Source: Oligoflexus tunisiensis
GTDB lineage: Bacteria > Bdellovibrionota_B > Oligoflexia > Oligoflexales > Oligoflexaceae
Direction: 5' to 3'
Assembly: GCF_001748245.1 (NCBI RefSeq)
Contig: NZ_BDFO01000001.1
Span: 3,561,208 to 3,625,207 of the forward strand
DNA: 64,000 bases
Positions within the stretch are counted from its first letter, which is position 1. The number at the start of each line of letters is the position of its first letter. Shown here piece by piece: positions 8,800-18,301 of the stretch. A program made the position numbers and the translations under genes. Under the pieces are notes generated by a model that was not told where the DNA came from, ran no database searches, and worked only from the letters and a program-made list of their open reading frames with translations.

Positions 8800-10680
8800 A
8801 TGAGACTGCAGCATGCCAGGAAATTCTCCATCTTCGTTTTGATACCCACCATGATATCCACTGCCGCACAGGCTCAGGGTGGAAACCAATGGGTCGACTT
8901 CTTGAGCCAGAGCAAAATTTGCGCTGCAAACTGGACCTGGACAGAAATCCGTCCTTCCACGACTGAGACGATTACAAACAACTGCGAAAAGCGAACGGTC
9001 ACTGTCCTGGATCGAGACGCGCCACCGAGTCGCGGCCTCTCGCCTGTGATTGCCGAAGTCTTGATTGGAAGTGGCCAGGCTAACGTTGAAACACCCGACT
9101 TGCAGGAGGCTCGTCGCCGTGCCGTCGAACTCGTTGTAGCTGAGTATGTAAAACAGGGTTATGACAAAAATATTTACAAAGAACCAGGTCTTATCAATCC
9201 CAGTTACCTGGACGCTAGCTATGCCTATTATGGGCAACTCGTCGGCAGCCAAAAGGTTCCAGATGATGCCATTCTGCCTCCGAAAGGGATTGCTAAAGAA
9301 GGATGGTCCTGCGGCACGGGAGTCGTCGGTGTCACAGGGCGTCCGTTGCAGCCGAGTGACTGTGGCAAGATTCGTATCGAAGTGGATGTCTTCGGCCAGT
9401 ATCATCCCGTTACCTACACTTTGCCCACGAAGCAAATCCAGGAAAACGTCAACCCATCTTGTCAAGAAACTGAGATCAAGCATCATCCTGCGAAAATGGA
9501 AACAGGTATGAGCGACATTTTCATGAGTCTGACGGATGTCAGCGATGCGACCTATGCGTCGATCAAAGGTAACTCGATGACGGGAGCCGTGAAAAGTCGG
9601 TTTGAATGCCCGCATGGGATTCACCTGGACGAACCGCGAACCCAGTTACTCCATGCCTTGGACTGGATCCGCAAACAGCCGCAACCCCTTGATGCCAGCA
9701 GCGAGTCGGTTGCGGCCACGATACGGTACTTGAAAGCCCTGGCCTTGGAAAAAGCTGAAGCTTTGACTCCGGACCATCTCCGATCCGTTCTGCAGCTACA
9801 TAAGGATTTCCCGCAGTTGGCCTTTGCTGGACAGGAAACTTTGGATACCGCTGTGGAGACTGCCGCTGAAGACATCCTCGCCAATAGGAAGAAATGGGAG
9901 GAAATTGAGAAAAAATATGGCGGAACTCCCCAGAATTCCTCCGTTGTTGGCGCGCAAGTCCTCGCCAAACTCAGTGAGGCCAGGATCTCGAAAAACGACA
10001 ACATGCTGACCGTTGAGGCTTACGCCGAACAAAGGGAACTGGTCGTTCAGATCAGCCGCCGCCATCTCGCAAAAGTCTTTCGCATCAATGTGGACAGTGA
10101 GACCGTGAGTCTGCAGAGCACGCCCTATATGCAGGAGACTACGGCCACCACAGTCGAGAAGAGGGGAAGCTCCTATTCCAGCCTGATTCAGGACCTGTTG
10201 ACAGATCTGGCTATTCTCCGCGACCCGAATTCAACGGGAGAGGAACTCTATCAGTATGTAAACGGACTTGTTTCCCCAACCCCCTCCGCCGCGGACACCG
10301 CTGCCGCCAAGCTGATGGAGCAAGTGGGAGTTGAGCAGAGATTTCGAGCCGATATGAGCGCAGAGAATTACACCCCGGTCATGTTCCGTATTGTTCCAGG
10401 CAGTGGAAACCTTCTCGCAAGACTGCAACTTAACAGCCGCAGTGGATTTACTGAGGTTGAGTTTTTCAAGACTCGCGATATCAGCGTCGAGCGTAATCAC
10501 AACGGTCAGAAGAGCCTTTTGAGTTTCGATACTGCGGAGTATAACGCACTTCTGGATGAACTCATTCAGACCACCTCGACCAGCCAGGACCTGGCTATAC
10601 GCGTTGGTCCTGCGAATGTACTTCCACACTTCGAGGCTTTACTTAACTATTTGAATGCATTGCGGGCCGCGAGCCGATGA
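8800..10680 (+). CDS. Exported protein of unknown function upstream of the first Rhs gene
   Basis: A 626-residue protein. The frame opens at 8752, but the ATG at 8800 has AGGA upstream and begins a clean Sec signal peptide ending STAAQA-QG. The mature part has a Cys-containing N-terminal half (SQKICAANWTW, NNCEKR, WSCGTG, SDCGKIRIE, NPSCQE, FECPHG) suggesting disulfide bonds, then a helical, Glu/Lys-rich middle and a mixed C-terminal third. No catalytic motif or known domain is evident. It ends 142 bp before the first Rhs gene in the same direction, so it probably belongs to that locus as a periplasmic or secreted accessory factor. Confidence 0.7.
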   Translation: MRLQHARKFSIFVLIPTMISTAAQAQGGNQWVDFLSQSKICAANWTWTEIRPSTTETITNNCEKRTVTVLDRDAPPSRGLSPVIAEVLIGSGQANVETPDLQEARRRAVELVVAEYVKQGYDKNIYKEPGLINPSYLDASYAYYGQLVGSQKVPDDAILPPKGIAKEGWSCGTGVVGVTGRPLQPSDCGKIRIEVDVFGQYHPVTYTLPTKQIQENVNPSCQETEIKHHPAKMETGMSDIFMSLTDVSDATYASIKGNSMTGAVKSRFECPHGIHLDEPRTQLLHALDWIRKQPQPLDASSESVAATIRYLKALALEKAEALTPDHLRSVLQLHKDFPQLAFAGQETLDTAVETAAEDILANRKKWEEIEKKYGGTPQNSSVVGAQVLAKLSEARISKNDNMLTVEAYAEQRELVVQISRRHLAKVFRINVDSETVSLQSTPYMQETTATTVEKRGSSYSSLIQDLLTDLAILRDPNSTGEELYQYVNGLVSPTPSAADTAAAKLMEQVGVEQRFRADMSAENYTPVMFRIVPGSGNLLARLQLNSRSGFTEVEFFKTRDISVERNHNGQKSLLSFDTAEYNALLDELIQTTSTSQDLAIRVGPANVLPHFEALLNYLNALRAASR

Positions 10681-10822
10681 CGCAAGTTCGTGTTTAAAAG
10701 CAAGGGCAGGGGACTGGACCCCATGCGCTTTGCAGGAAAAGTGAGTCTGAAGCGTCTTAGAGCTTGCAAGTGATGCCAGTCTTTGCGAAGACCTTCTGCC
10801 TTGCGCACCACAGAGGATACCC

Positions 10823-13800
10823 ATGTATCGAATTTTCTTTGCCCTTTTCGCTTGTCTTCTCGTGACTGTCACAGGAACGGCCCAGGATAAATCGGGAGCC
10901 CGCTCCGGTCTTGTCAAGCTTCCGGAGGCCGGAGGGACGGTTGGATCTGAGGGCGGCTCGTTCAGCGTCAGTAGTAACAAGGGAGCCAGCCAGTACCGAC
11001 TCCCCCTGCCTGAACTGCCCGTGCGCTCAGGCTTTGGTCCCTCAGTTGAGCTGACCTACAATCAGTTTACAGGCGATCGCGGACAAGGATTTGGCATCGG
11101 GTGGTCGCTGTCGGTTCCATCGATAGAGGTATCGCTGGAACTCGGTATCCCGTTGGCAGGAGAAATGGAAAGCGGCGAGTTGCGGAACTATTTGACCCTG
11201 CAGGGGCAAAAGCTCATCTTTATTCGTCGTGATATCGGAGGCCTGATTTACCGGATGGAAGCGTCTGAGGAGGAGGTGCTCGTCACGTTCCACAGGCATC
11301 CCTATGCGATTGCCCACGCGAATGATGGAGCATCGATTCCTTCGGGCTTTGAAATTCTCTTTGGGAATGGTCGGCGGCAAATCTTCAGCGGAGATCCTGC
11401 CGTCGCTGAATCGAATGGTGCGGTAACCACCCGTTATCCCCTGGTGGCGGACGTCGCTCCCTGGGGTGAGACTATTCATTATACTTACATCAAGGATGAA
11501 GGACGCAGCTATCTCCAGGAAATTAGCTTTGCTGGTGGCGCCTCGCGCTATCGTTTCGAGCTGTTCGATGGCCTCGGTCACCTCACGTCCTATATGATGG
11601 GCTATCCTCAGCAGAGCCGCAAACTCTATAGCAAGCTCGTCGCGAGCCATGGGGATGCGGTCCATGCACAATGGTGCTTTGCTTATGTCGGACGCAACAG
11701 TACGGATCGTGTTGACTTTGCCGTAAGAGCCCACCAGGACTGCGCTGCACAGGCCGCAAAGGACCTGTTTCCCAAGATCAATAACGATTCCCTTTCAGTT
11801 TTGGACGAACTGCGGGCCATTTACCGCTATGGCAATGACATCGAACTCAAAAGCAGCACGGATCGTCTGCCGTCGATGTATTTCCAATATTCTTCGTGGA
11901 CCGAAGACAGTCTCGTCAACCGCGACCTTGTTTATCCCATTCCGCAGCTCATCAGTGAATCCGGATTCTCGGTAGAGAATTATGAACTGGCGGATGTGAA
12001 CCATGATGGTTTGGTGGACGCACTGCGGCGTAACTCCAATGGAACCAGTGATGTGTTTCACGCGACGGGTGACTTGAAGCAACCTTTTGCCAGCTCGACG
12101 TTTTGGACACTGAAGCGCGGGTCTGTCCAAGTTTCACCTGACCTATCCTCGCCAGCCTTTCATTTTGCTGATCTCAATGGCGACTCCTACGTGGATCTCC
12201 TTCAGCTCAACGTCAATGGCGATCAGAGCGCCATTTATCTGGGGCAGGCCAATGGGCATTTCGAATGGACCAGTCAGCTTGTGCGTCTGACTCAGGACAA
12301 TTCCCTTGGCCCAGTTTCCTTTGAACGTGGTCGCGCCCAGTTCCAGGATATCAACGCCGACGGACTTACCGATATCCTCACGACCGCCTTCGACGCGGCG
12401 GGATCCACAGTCTGGAAGGTGTATCTCAATACATCAGTCAAGAACGGCAATCGTTGGAATTTCCGCTTTCTGCCAAAAACCTTTCGCTTTCCCTTTAGTC
12501 GCAGCACGATGACTCTCGCTGATCCCAATTTCCGCCTCCTTGATGTGAACGGTGATCAGCTCCCTGATGTCATCTATCTGAGCGATTCACCGGAGGCCGA
12601 TAAGAGCGGCCTTTGCCTTTACATAAATAATGGTCAGCTTTACAGCAATGGTCCTGACAAGCTGCTGTTTGGTTCCGATGCGGAATCAAATCCACGTTGT
12701 GGTGAGGGAGGGCGCTTCCTGGACCTTCAAGGGCTGAAGGGGCAGCCGAACCTCTTTGGACTCTGGCTGATTGACGTCAACGGTGACGGCATTATGGATG
12801 TCACCACGCTGGGAGAAGACAATCACGAACTTCTGGTCTGGCTAGGCTTTGGCGACCAGACCCTGGCCGATCTTCCGTTGAAGCTTCAATTGAATTTGCC
12901 CTTGAAAGTCTCGGCCGGTATCGATACCTCGCGCAGCCGCGTGGCGGATATCGATGGCGATGGACAGATGGAAATCCTGCTCTTTGATGCTGGCGCCGAT
13001 GCCAAATCCAAAGCGGTGATGATCGACTTCAACCGGCAGGCCGATCGCCAGCTCATCAAATCCAACCTTATGACGACCGTGGCCTTTGAATCCGGTCTCC
13101 GTTATGACATTCGCTATGCGACGTCGACCACGGAAAGGCTGCGTGATCAAAGATTGGGTCGGGCTGTTTCATCTTTGCACTTTCCCGTTGTGCTGGCGAA
13201 GCAGGTCGTGATTTCGCAAGGCGTGCCGTCTTTGGCTCGGAACTCCGTGGAGGTCCAGGAGTTCTTCTATCACCGCCCGTTCTATGATGCCGATGACAGG
13301 GAGTTCCTTGGCTTTAGCGAGGTTGAGGTGCTTCGCTACGGTGATAATTATGCCGAGGAATCGTCCCTCACCCGTGAAAGCTACTATACCTATGCCGATG
13401 ATCGTGCCGCACGCAAGCTGGCTGGCAAACTCAAGTCGAAGGAAGTTCTGCGTGTGGCCGATGAGGAAAAATATCGTGAGAAGGCCACCCAGAGCAACCG
13501 CTTTGATCCGAACGATCCTGTCACGCACTCCTGGTTGGAGGAATCTCAGCGTCAGAGTCTGCCTCCTGTCAGGCAGCTGGTGAGTCGCGAGAGCCATGTT
13601 TGGGAAACGGTCCCGCAAGCGGATGGCTGGGTGTTTCTGCGCCTGACCGAGCAAAGCTCGCAGCGCAATGGTGATGAAGAAGGGGAGGCCACGGCTTCGC
13701 CTTACACCAGGAAGTTAGTCTATGAGGACTTTGACGCGTATAACTTGCCACATCTGATCCGGGAAACGATCGGTTCCATCAAGGCTCCATTCCAACAGCA

Positions 13801-16800
13801 TTTGCCAGAAGTTGTCACCGAAACGTCGTTGGATTACGAGGATTCGCGTCGCAAGCTCAAATCCAGGGGCATTGTGGATCGGCCTGACTACCAGCTGGTC
13901 CAGCGAGGTGGGGAAATCCTTTCCTATCAGCGTTATGTGTACGAGGATCGCGGCCTTGTCGAACAGGAGATCGATTTTGTCCAGAGCCGTCTGAGTGGTG
14001 ACATTCCAGGTTTCGCCGGCGAACGACTGAGCGAATATGAGAGAACCGTGACCTACGGTCATGATGCCTTTGGGAATCGCACGAGTATCCGTGATCATTT
14101 CGGTTTGGTCGAATCCGTTGAGTTTGATCCTCAGGGCGTCTTTGCCATGCGCAGAACGCTGCCGAAAGCCAGCCCCGTAGCCGAGGACCTGATCTGGAAG
14201 TTCGATTACGAAAAAGGGAGATTGGACCACTTTACCAGTCCTCTCGGCCTGAATATTCAGATTGAATACGATAACCTGGGTCGCCGTATTCGCTTTCTGG
14301 GTTCGGATGGCAGCGAGCAGCGCTATGCCTACAAACTGGGTCTGCAAGGTGAGCCGACGCTGATCAAAACCAGCGTGCGTCGCTATGTGGAAGCCTTACA
14401 GCCGGATGCCGGTGAAACGCGCTGGATTGAAAGAATGGAAGCTTATCGTCCAGATGGTCAGTTGATTGCCAGTGTTGAGGACGCGACTGCGGTTGCGGTC
14501 GCGGGATCTCCAGCGAAAACCGGAATTCGCGTGAAAGAATTTGCGGCCTACGATCGTAACAAGCGCAAGATTTTCACATGGACGCCATACACCATTTTTG
14601 ATGGGGCGCCTTCAGTCGCCACAGTTTTTGCTAACGCTGAGGCCATACCCACTCCGGTAGATCAGATTGGAGTCCGAACCCGGTATGACTTCCTAGGCCG
14701 CGTTTCCCGTGAGACGTTTCCATCCGGTCTTGAGGTCGCTTATGAATATGCCCCCTGGGGACAGGTGGCGCGTCAGAGCTATAAGCGGCGTAACCAGGAC
14801 ATTCAGGTGGCCACTTATCTGATTCAACACGATCTTGGGCTCTACGCGCAAGTGGAAGAGGACAAGAAGAGTGGCGAAGCCCATGTCACGCGTTTTGAGC
14901 GGAATGGGCGTGGCCAGCTCGAGGCCATTTATCTGCCAGGGGAAAGCGCCCCGAGGCGACTGGTTTATGATAACCGCGGGCTGCTGGAAAAGCAGGAAAT
15001 TCCAGGCCTGGGCACGACCTATCAGCTTTATGATCAAAGAGATCGTTTGGTCGCATCGGTGCGGTTGGATAAGAATGAAAAAACTCAGCGTATTGTCGAA
15101 AACATCTATGATCAGCAGGATCGTCTCACGACGCAGATCCTGGATGGATCGCTGGCCCATTCCAATAGCTACGATGTTTATGCCGATGGATATACGCCTG
15201 ACGCTCAGCATGGAGCCGTAAAGAAACCGCTGGGACTCCTGACCAGCACCCGTAGCTACGATGTGGCTCACAAGCTTTTCGATTTCGAAGAGAAGCTGGC
15301 GTACAACAGTTCGGGCGAGATTGTTCATCGGCAGGTCAAGCTTGGCAAAGATATCTATCAGGAGAGCTATCAGTATCTCGTTGATGGAAGCATCAAGGGC
15401 GTTAAAAACCCGATGGGGCTTGAAGGCTTTTACGCAAGTGATGCCGCAGGTGCGTTGCGTGCGGTCAAGATTCGACTGCCGGGTTCGCAGCAGATTGAAT
15501 CCATCATGGATAGCATCAGTTACAATGCCAAGGGTCAGATTGATGAAATTCTCTATCGACCCTTCCAGGGATCCTATTCAGCCACCCGCTTGAGTTACGA
15601 TCCCAGGACTCTGCTCCTGCAGAAAATTCAATCAAGTTTCCATGATGGGAAGGCTCGGCAGCCGCTGCAGGACCTGACCATGGGTATCGATGGTCATGCC
15701 CATATTCTGTCCATTGAGGATGGAATTCAGGATAGCGCCCTGGGTCTGGTCAACCGTACGGCCCGGTTTGACTACAACTGGAAGGGAGAGTTGATCGAAT
15801 CCCAGCGTTTCCAAAGAACGTTGCATTACGATTACAGTCCCATGGGTTCGTTTGTTCGAAATGATGAGCAGGGACCGGGTACGATCACTGCGCATCCGGA
15901 CAACGCGATGATCCCGCAGGGACCGGAGGGGCAGACCTATAAATTCAACGATTTTGGTGAGTTGCAAAGCAGCCCGCGGGTGATTGCGACGGGATACAAT
16001 GCTCTCGGACAGTTGGTGTTCGTCGAGACTGCTCAAACCAAGAGCTACTTTGGTTACAATGCCGCCGGGGATCGCGTTTACAAGCGTGTTGTGGAGAAAG
16101 CCAATAGTGCTTTGCGGGAATCCTTCTACCCGATGCGTTCCATGGCGGTCGAACCAAAGGGTTCCCAGTCGTACATCTTCGTGGGTGAATCACGTCTGGT
16201 ACGCCTCGAGGATAGGACTGGGGAATGGTATTACTATCTGAAGGATCACCTGGGCTCTTCGGATATCATGATGCATGCCTCGGGCCAGCCGGTGGAGCAG
16301 ATGCTCTATCAGCCATATGGAACTGAGGAGAAACCTGAGACGCTCGCGCCGGCCTGGGCAGAACAGACGGGCAAGGTGGCTTCGATCGCGCCACGTGAAA
16401 AAACCCACCACCGCTTCACGGGTCATTATCTGGATGACGACTCGGGTCTCTATTACATGAAGGCCCGCTACTACGATCCGCAGCTGGGTCGTTTCATTCA
16501 GCCTGACCCTCTGTTCATGGCCCAGCCTTCGCTTTGTCAGGCGCGTGTGCGGGAATGTAACCTCTATGGTTATGCACAGAATAACCCGTTGAAATATACA
16601 GACCCGACCGGTACGATAATTGAAACGGTCTGGGATATCGCTAACGTAGCCATGGATGTGGCATCACTGGCCGGTAACGTGGCGTCGGGTAACTGGGCCG
16701 GCGCGGCCGTGGATGCGGCGGGACTTGCAGCCGATGTCGCTGCAACTGTGGTACCGGGCGTACCGGGTGGAGCGGGTACAGCGATCAAGGCTGCGCGTGC

Positions 16801-17233
16801 GGCTGATAAGGCTGCCGATGCTCTGAAAGCAGCGAAGCGGGCTGAGGGAGCCGCTGATGCAGCAAAGTCGGCGAAACGGCTTGAGAAGGCTGCAGACAAA
16901 GCACCAGTAGGTAGGTCAGGTGCCCTCAATGAGGCAAAACGAGATCTGGGAATTCCGCGGTCTCAACATCCAGATTCAGTTACGCGGGAGCGCATGACAA
17001 ACCGAGATGGCTCGACAATTCTCAATGAAAATAAACAGCCTATCATGACTCGAGAATATACGTACACTAAGCCGGATGGATCAAAGGTTGTAATTCAGGA
17101 TCACAGCGCTGGGCATAAGTTTGGTGAAGGGGGAGTGGGTGATCAGGGGCCACACTTTAATGTTAGGCCGCCCGAAAATACTCGAACTGGAAGTGTGCCA
17201 GGCACAAAAGAGCACTACAACTTTAAGGACTAG
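10823..17233 (+). CDS. Exported SpvB/FG-GAP/Rhs polymorphic toxin with HNH/EndoVII-like nuclease tip
   Basis: A 2136-residue fused TcB-TcC-like protein. Signal peptide (1-20, cleaved near GTAQ), SpvB domain (about 25-330), then FG-GAP/VCBS-like repeats whose Asp-rich loops are visible at about 390 (DVNHDGLVD), 450 (DLNGDSYVD), 509, 574, 651 and 710. YD/Rhs repeats follow to about 1750, and the Rhs core ends at about 1929 with RYYDPQLGRF, NNPLKY and DPTG. Rhs shells enclose a C-terminal toxin. Here the tip has an Ala-rich linker (1935-2030) and a domain with TREYTY, IQDHSAGH, PHFNVRP and KEHYNF, matching HNH/EndoVII-type nucleases (probably Tox-HNH-EHHH). Unlike classic Tc or T6SS Rhs proteins it is Sec-exported. 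AGAGGA precedes the ATG. An Imm50-like gene follows after 2 bp. Confidence 0.88.
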   Translation: MYRIFFALFACLLVTVTGTAQDKSGARSGLVKLPEAGGTVGSEGGSFSVSSNKGASQYRLPLPELPVRSGFGPSVELTYNQFTGDRGQGFGIGWSLSVPSIEVSLELGIPLAGEMESGELRNYLTLQGQKLIFIRRDIGGLIYRMEASEEEVLVTFHRHPYAIAHANDGASIPSGFEILFGNGRRQIFSGDPAVAESNGAVTTRYPLVADVAPWGETIHYTYIKDEGRSYLQEISFAGGASRYRFELFDGLGHLTSYMMGYPQQSRKLYSKLVASHGDAVHAQWCFAYVGRNSTDRVDFAVRAHQDCAAQAAKDLFPKINNDSLSVLDELRAIYRYGNDIELKSSTDRLPSMYFQYSSWTEDSLVNRDLVYPIPQLISESGFSVENYELADVNHDGLVDALRRNSNGTSDVFHATGDLKQPFASSTFWTLKRGSVQVSPDLSSPAFHFADLNGDSYVDLLQLNVNGDQSAIYLGQANGHFEWTSQLVRLTQDNSLGPVSFERGRAQFQDINADGLTDILTTAFDAAGSTVWKVYLNTSVKNGNRWNFRFLPKTFRFPFSRSTMTLADPNFRLLDVNGDQLPDVIYLSDSPEADKSGLCLYINNGQLYSNGPDKLLFGSDAESNPRCGEGGRFLDLQGLKGQPNLFGLWLIDVNGDGIMDVTTLGEDNHELLVWLGFGDQTLADLPLKLQLNLPLKVSAGIDTSRSRVADIDGDGQMEILLFDAGADAKSKAVMIDFNRQADRQLIKSNLMTTVAFESGLRYDIRYATSTTERLRDQRLGRAVSSLHFPVVLAKQVVISQGVPSLARNSVEVQEFFYHRPFYDADDREFLGFSEVEVLRYGDNYAEESSLTRESYYTYADDRAARKLAGKLKSKEVLRVADEEKYREKATQSNRFDPNDPVTHSWLEESQRQSLPPVRQLVSRESHVWETVPQADGWVFLRLTEQSSQRNGDEEGEATASPYTRKLVYEDFDAYNLPHLIRETIGSIKAPFQQHLPEVVTETSLDYEDSRRKLKSRGIVDRPDYQLVQRGGEILSYQRYVYEDRGLVEQEIDFVQSRLSGDIPGFAGERLSEYERTVTYGHDAFGNRTSIRDHFGLVESVEFDPQGVFAMRRTLPKASPVAEDLIWKFDYEKGRLDHFTSPLGLNIQIEYDNLGRRIRFLGSDGSEQRYAYKLGLQGEPTLIKTSVRRYVEALQPDAGETRWIERMEAYRPDGQLIASVEDATAVAVAGSPAKTGIRVKEFAAYDRNKRKIFTWTPYTIFDGAPSVATVFANAEAIPTPVDQIGVRTRYDFLGRVSRETFPSGLEVAYEYAPWGQVARQSYKRRNQDIQVATYLIQHDLGLYAQVEEDKKSGEAHVTRFERNGRGQLEAIYLPGESAPRRLVYDNRGLLEKQEIPGLGTTYQLYDQRDRLVASVRLDKNEKTQRIVENIYDQQDRLTTQILDGSLAHSNSYDVYADGYTPDAQHGAVKKPLGLLTSTRSYDVAHKLFDFEEKLAYNSSGEIVHRQVKLGKDIYQESYQYLVDGSIKGVKNPMGLEGFYASDAAGALRAVKIRLPGSQQIESIMDSISYNAKGQIDEILYRPFQGSYSATRLSYDPRTLLLQKIQSSFHDGKARQPLQDLTMGIDGHAHILSIEDGIQDSALGLVNRTARFDYNWKGELIESQRFQRTLHYDYSPMGSFVRNDEQGPGTITAHPDNAMIPQGPEGQTYKFNDFGELQSSPRVIATGYNALGQLVFVETAQTKSYFGYNAAGDRVYKRVVEKANSALRESFYPMRSMAVEPKGSQSYIFVGESRLVRLEDRTGEWYYYLKDHLGSSDIMMHASGQPVEQMLYQPYGTEEKPETLAPAWAEQTGKVASIAPREKTHHRFTGHYLDDDSGLYYMKARYYDPQLGRFIQPDPLFMAQPSLCQARVRECNLYGYAQNNPLKYTDPTGTIIETVWDIANVAMDVASLAGNVASGNWAGAAVDAAGLAADVAATVVPGVPGGAGTAIKAARAADKAADALKAAKRAEGAADAAKSAKRLEKAADKAPVGRSGALNEAKRDLGIPRSQHPDSVTRERMTNRDGSTILNENKQPIMTREYTYTKPDGSKVVIQDHSAGHKFGEGGVGDQGPHFNVRPPENTRTGSVPGTKEHYNFKD

Positions 17234-17235
17234 AC

Positions 17236-17628
17236 ATGAATTGGTTCGATACACTGAATGATAAACGTTCTTTGGAATCTATCTATGGAGCAGAAATCCC
17301 TGATTTAGACTCAGTCTGTATTCGGGAACTTACTCTTGATGAAAACGGCCCAAGTTTAAAGATTAGGTTTGACTTCGGTAAGTTCCCAAGCAACCCTCCA
17401 TTAAAATGGGCTCAATCGGGATTTAATACAGTTCAGTGTGTGCTCGTCTTTGATCAGCTTTCAAGCGTGCAAATACACGGATGGTTGACTCGCAATGTTG
17501 GTCAGCTTGAGATAGTGCAGGAAAGTCCAGCCAGGTTTAAAGTGACGTTTAATGGGAGCAGCTCTAAATTCTGGTTGGACTGCGGACTAATTTGGTTACA
17601 AACCATAAGTGCCTACACTAACAATTAA
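17236..17628 (+). CDS. Imm50-like immunity protein for the adjacent nuclease tip
   Basis: A 130-residue cytoplasmic protein without signal peptide. The N-terminus MNWFDTLNDKRSLESIYG, the GPSLKIRFDFGKFPSNPP stretch, KWAQSGFN and VQCVLVF match the Imm50 immunity family as I remember it, a group encoded next to Rhs and HNH toxins. It starts 2 bp after the Rhs stop, the usual arrangement for a cognate immunity gene, and would neutralise the nuclease in the producing cell. The coding sequence is more AT-rich than the Rhs shell, as is the toxin tip, consistent with the tip and immunity gene being acquired as a unit. The family call rests on pattern recognition only. Confidence 0.62.
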   Translation: MNWFDTLNDKRSLESIYGAEIPDLDSVCIRELTLDENGPSLKIRFDFGKFPSNPPLKWAQSGFNTVQCVLVFDQLSSVQIHGWLTRNVGQLEIVQESPARFKVTFNGSSSKFWLDCGLIWLQTISAYTNN

Positions 17629-17689
17629 TTTAGAATATGAGGTTAAGACTGAATTTGGGAAGTCGTACTAGCGGGGCAATTCACTATCA

Positions 17690-18088
17690 ATGAGACTCGA
17701 AATCCTGAATGTCAAGAAGCCAAGCGGAACTGAAACAGTCGTCGAAGGTGATACTGGATTGGGGATCATGTCAGGACTCTGGAGATCCAGGCACATGCCT
17801 ACGGTTGGCGAGGAGCACGATGTTGAGCTGACTCTCCCGGATCCTACGGAACTCCGTGTACTTACAGCCCAGCAGGATCATGAACCAGGAGTGCAGGCTG
17901 CCGGCCAGGACTATTTCCGTTTCAGGGGGGAATGCGAAGCTGTTCACGAAGATGACGTGATTATAGTGCGTCTTGCGACAAACTGGATCGAGATGGTCAA
18001 TTCCGAGAACTTCGCGTGCAAGGTCGGCGACTGGATCGAGTTCACCGTCCCGAAATCCCAAGTTGAAATCTATCCTATTGGTGGCTAA
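17690..18088 (+). CDS. Hypothetical protein, possible second immunity-type gene
   Basis: A 132-residue soluble protein with no signal peptide or membrane segment, predicted mostly beta (for example EHDVELTLPDPTELRVL and GDWIEFTVPKSQVEIYPI). It lies 61 bp after the Imm50-like gene in the same direction, with no convincing ribosome binding site upstream of the ATG. Small soluble genes behind Rhs toxins are often extra immunity genes kept after an older toxin tip was replaced; that is the best guess here. Composition is closer to the chromosomal average than that of the preceding gene. I do not recognise the family. Confidence 0.6.
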   Translation: MRLEILNVKKPSGTETVVEGDTGLGIMSGLWRSRHMPTVGEEHDVELTLPDPTELRVLTAQQDHEPGVQAAGQDYFRFRGECEAVHEDDVIIVRLATNWIEMVNSENFACKVGDWIEFTVPKSQVEIYPIGG

Positions 18089-18301
18089 GTCCATGGCCAG
18101 GGCAGTCTTTGGCCCTGGCACCTCCCTCTTCAAGCTTTTTCATCCCTCAATAAACTCAATCCCATCGCCAAGATAGCCATGATTTGCTGCGTTTGCAGTA
18201 ATATCGGATTTGATACGTCTCTCTTTATGAGCGTTTGATGAGCCGCTTGCAGGTTATCGATCAGGCGTTGAGTCGAATGTTTATCATAAGGATTCTTGAC
18301 T

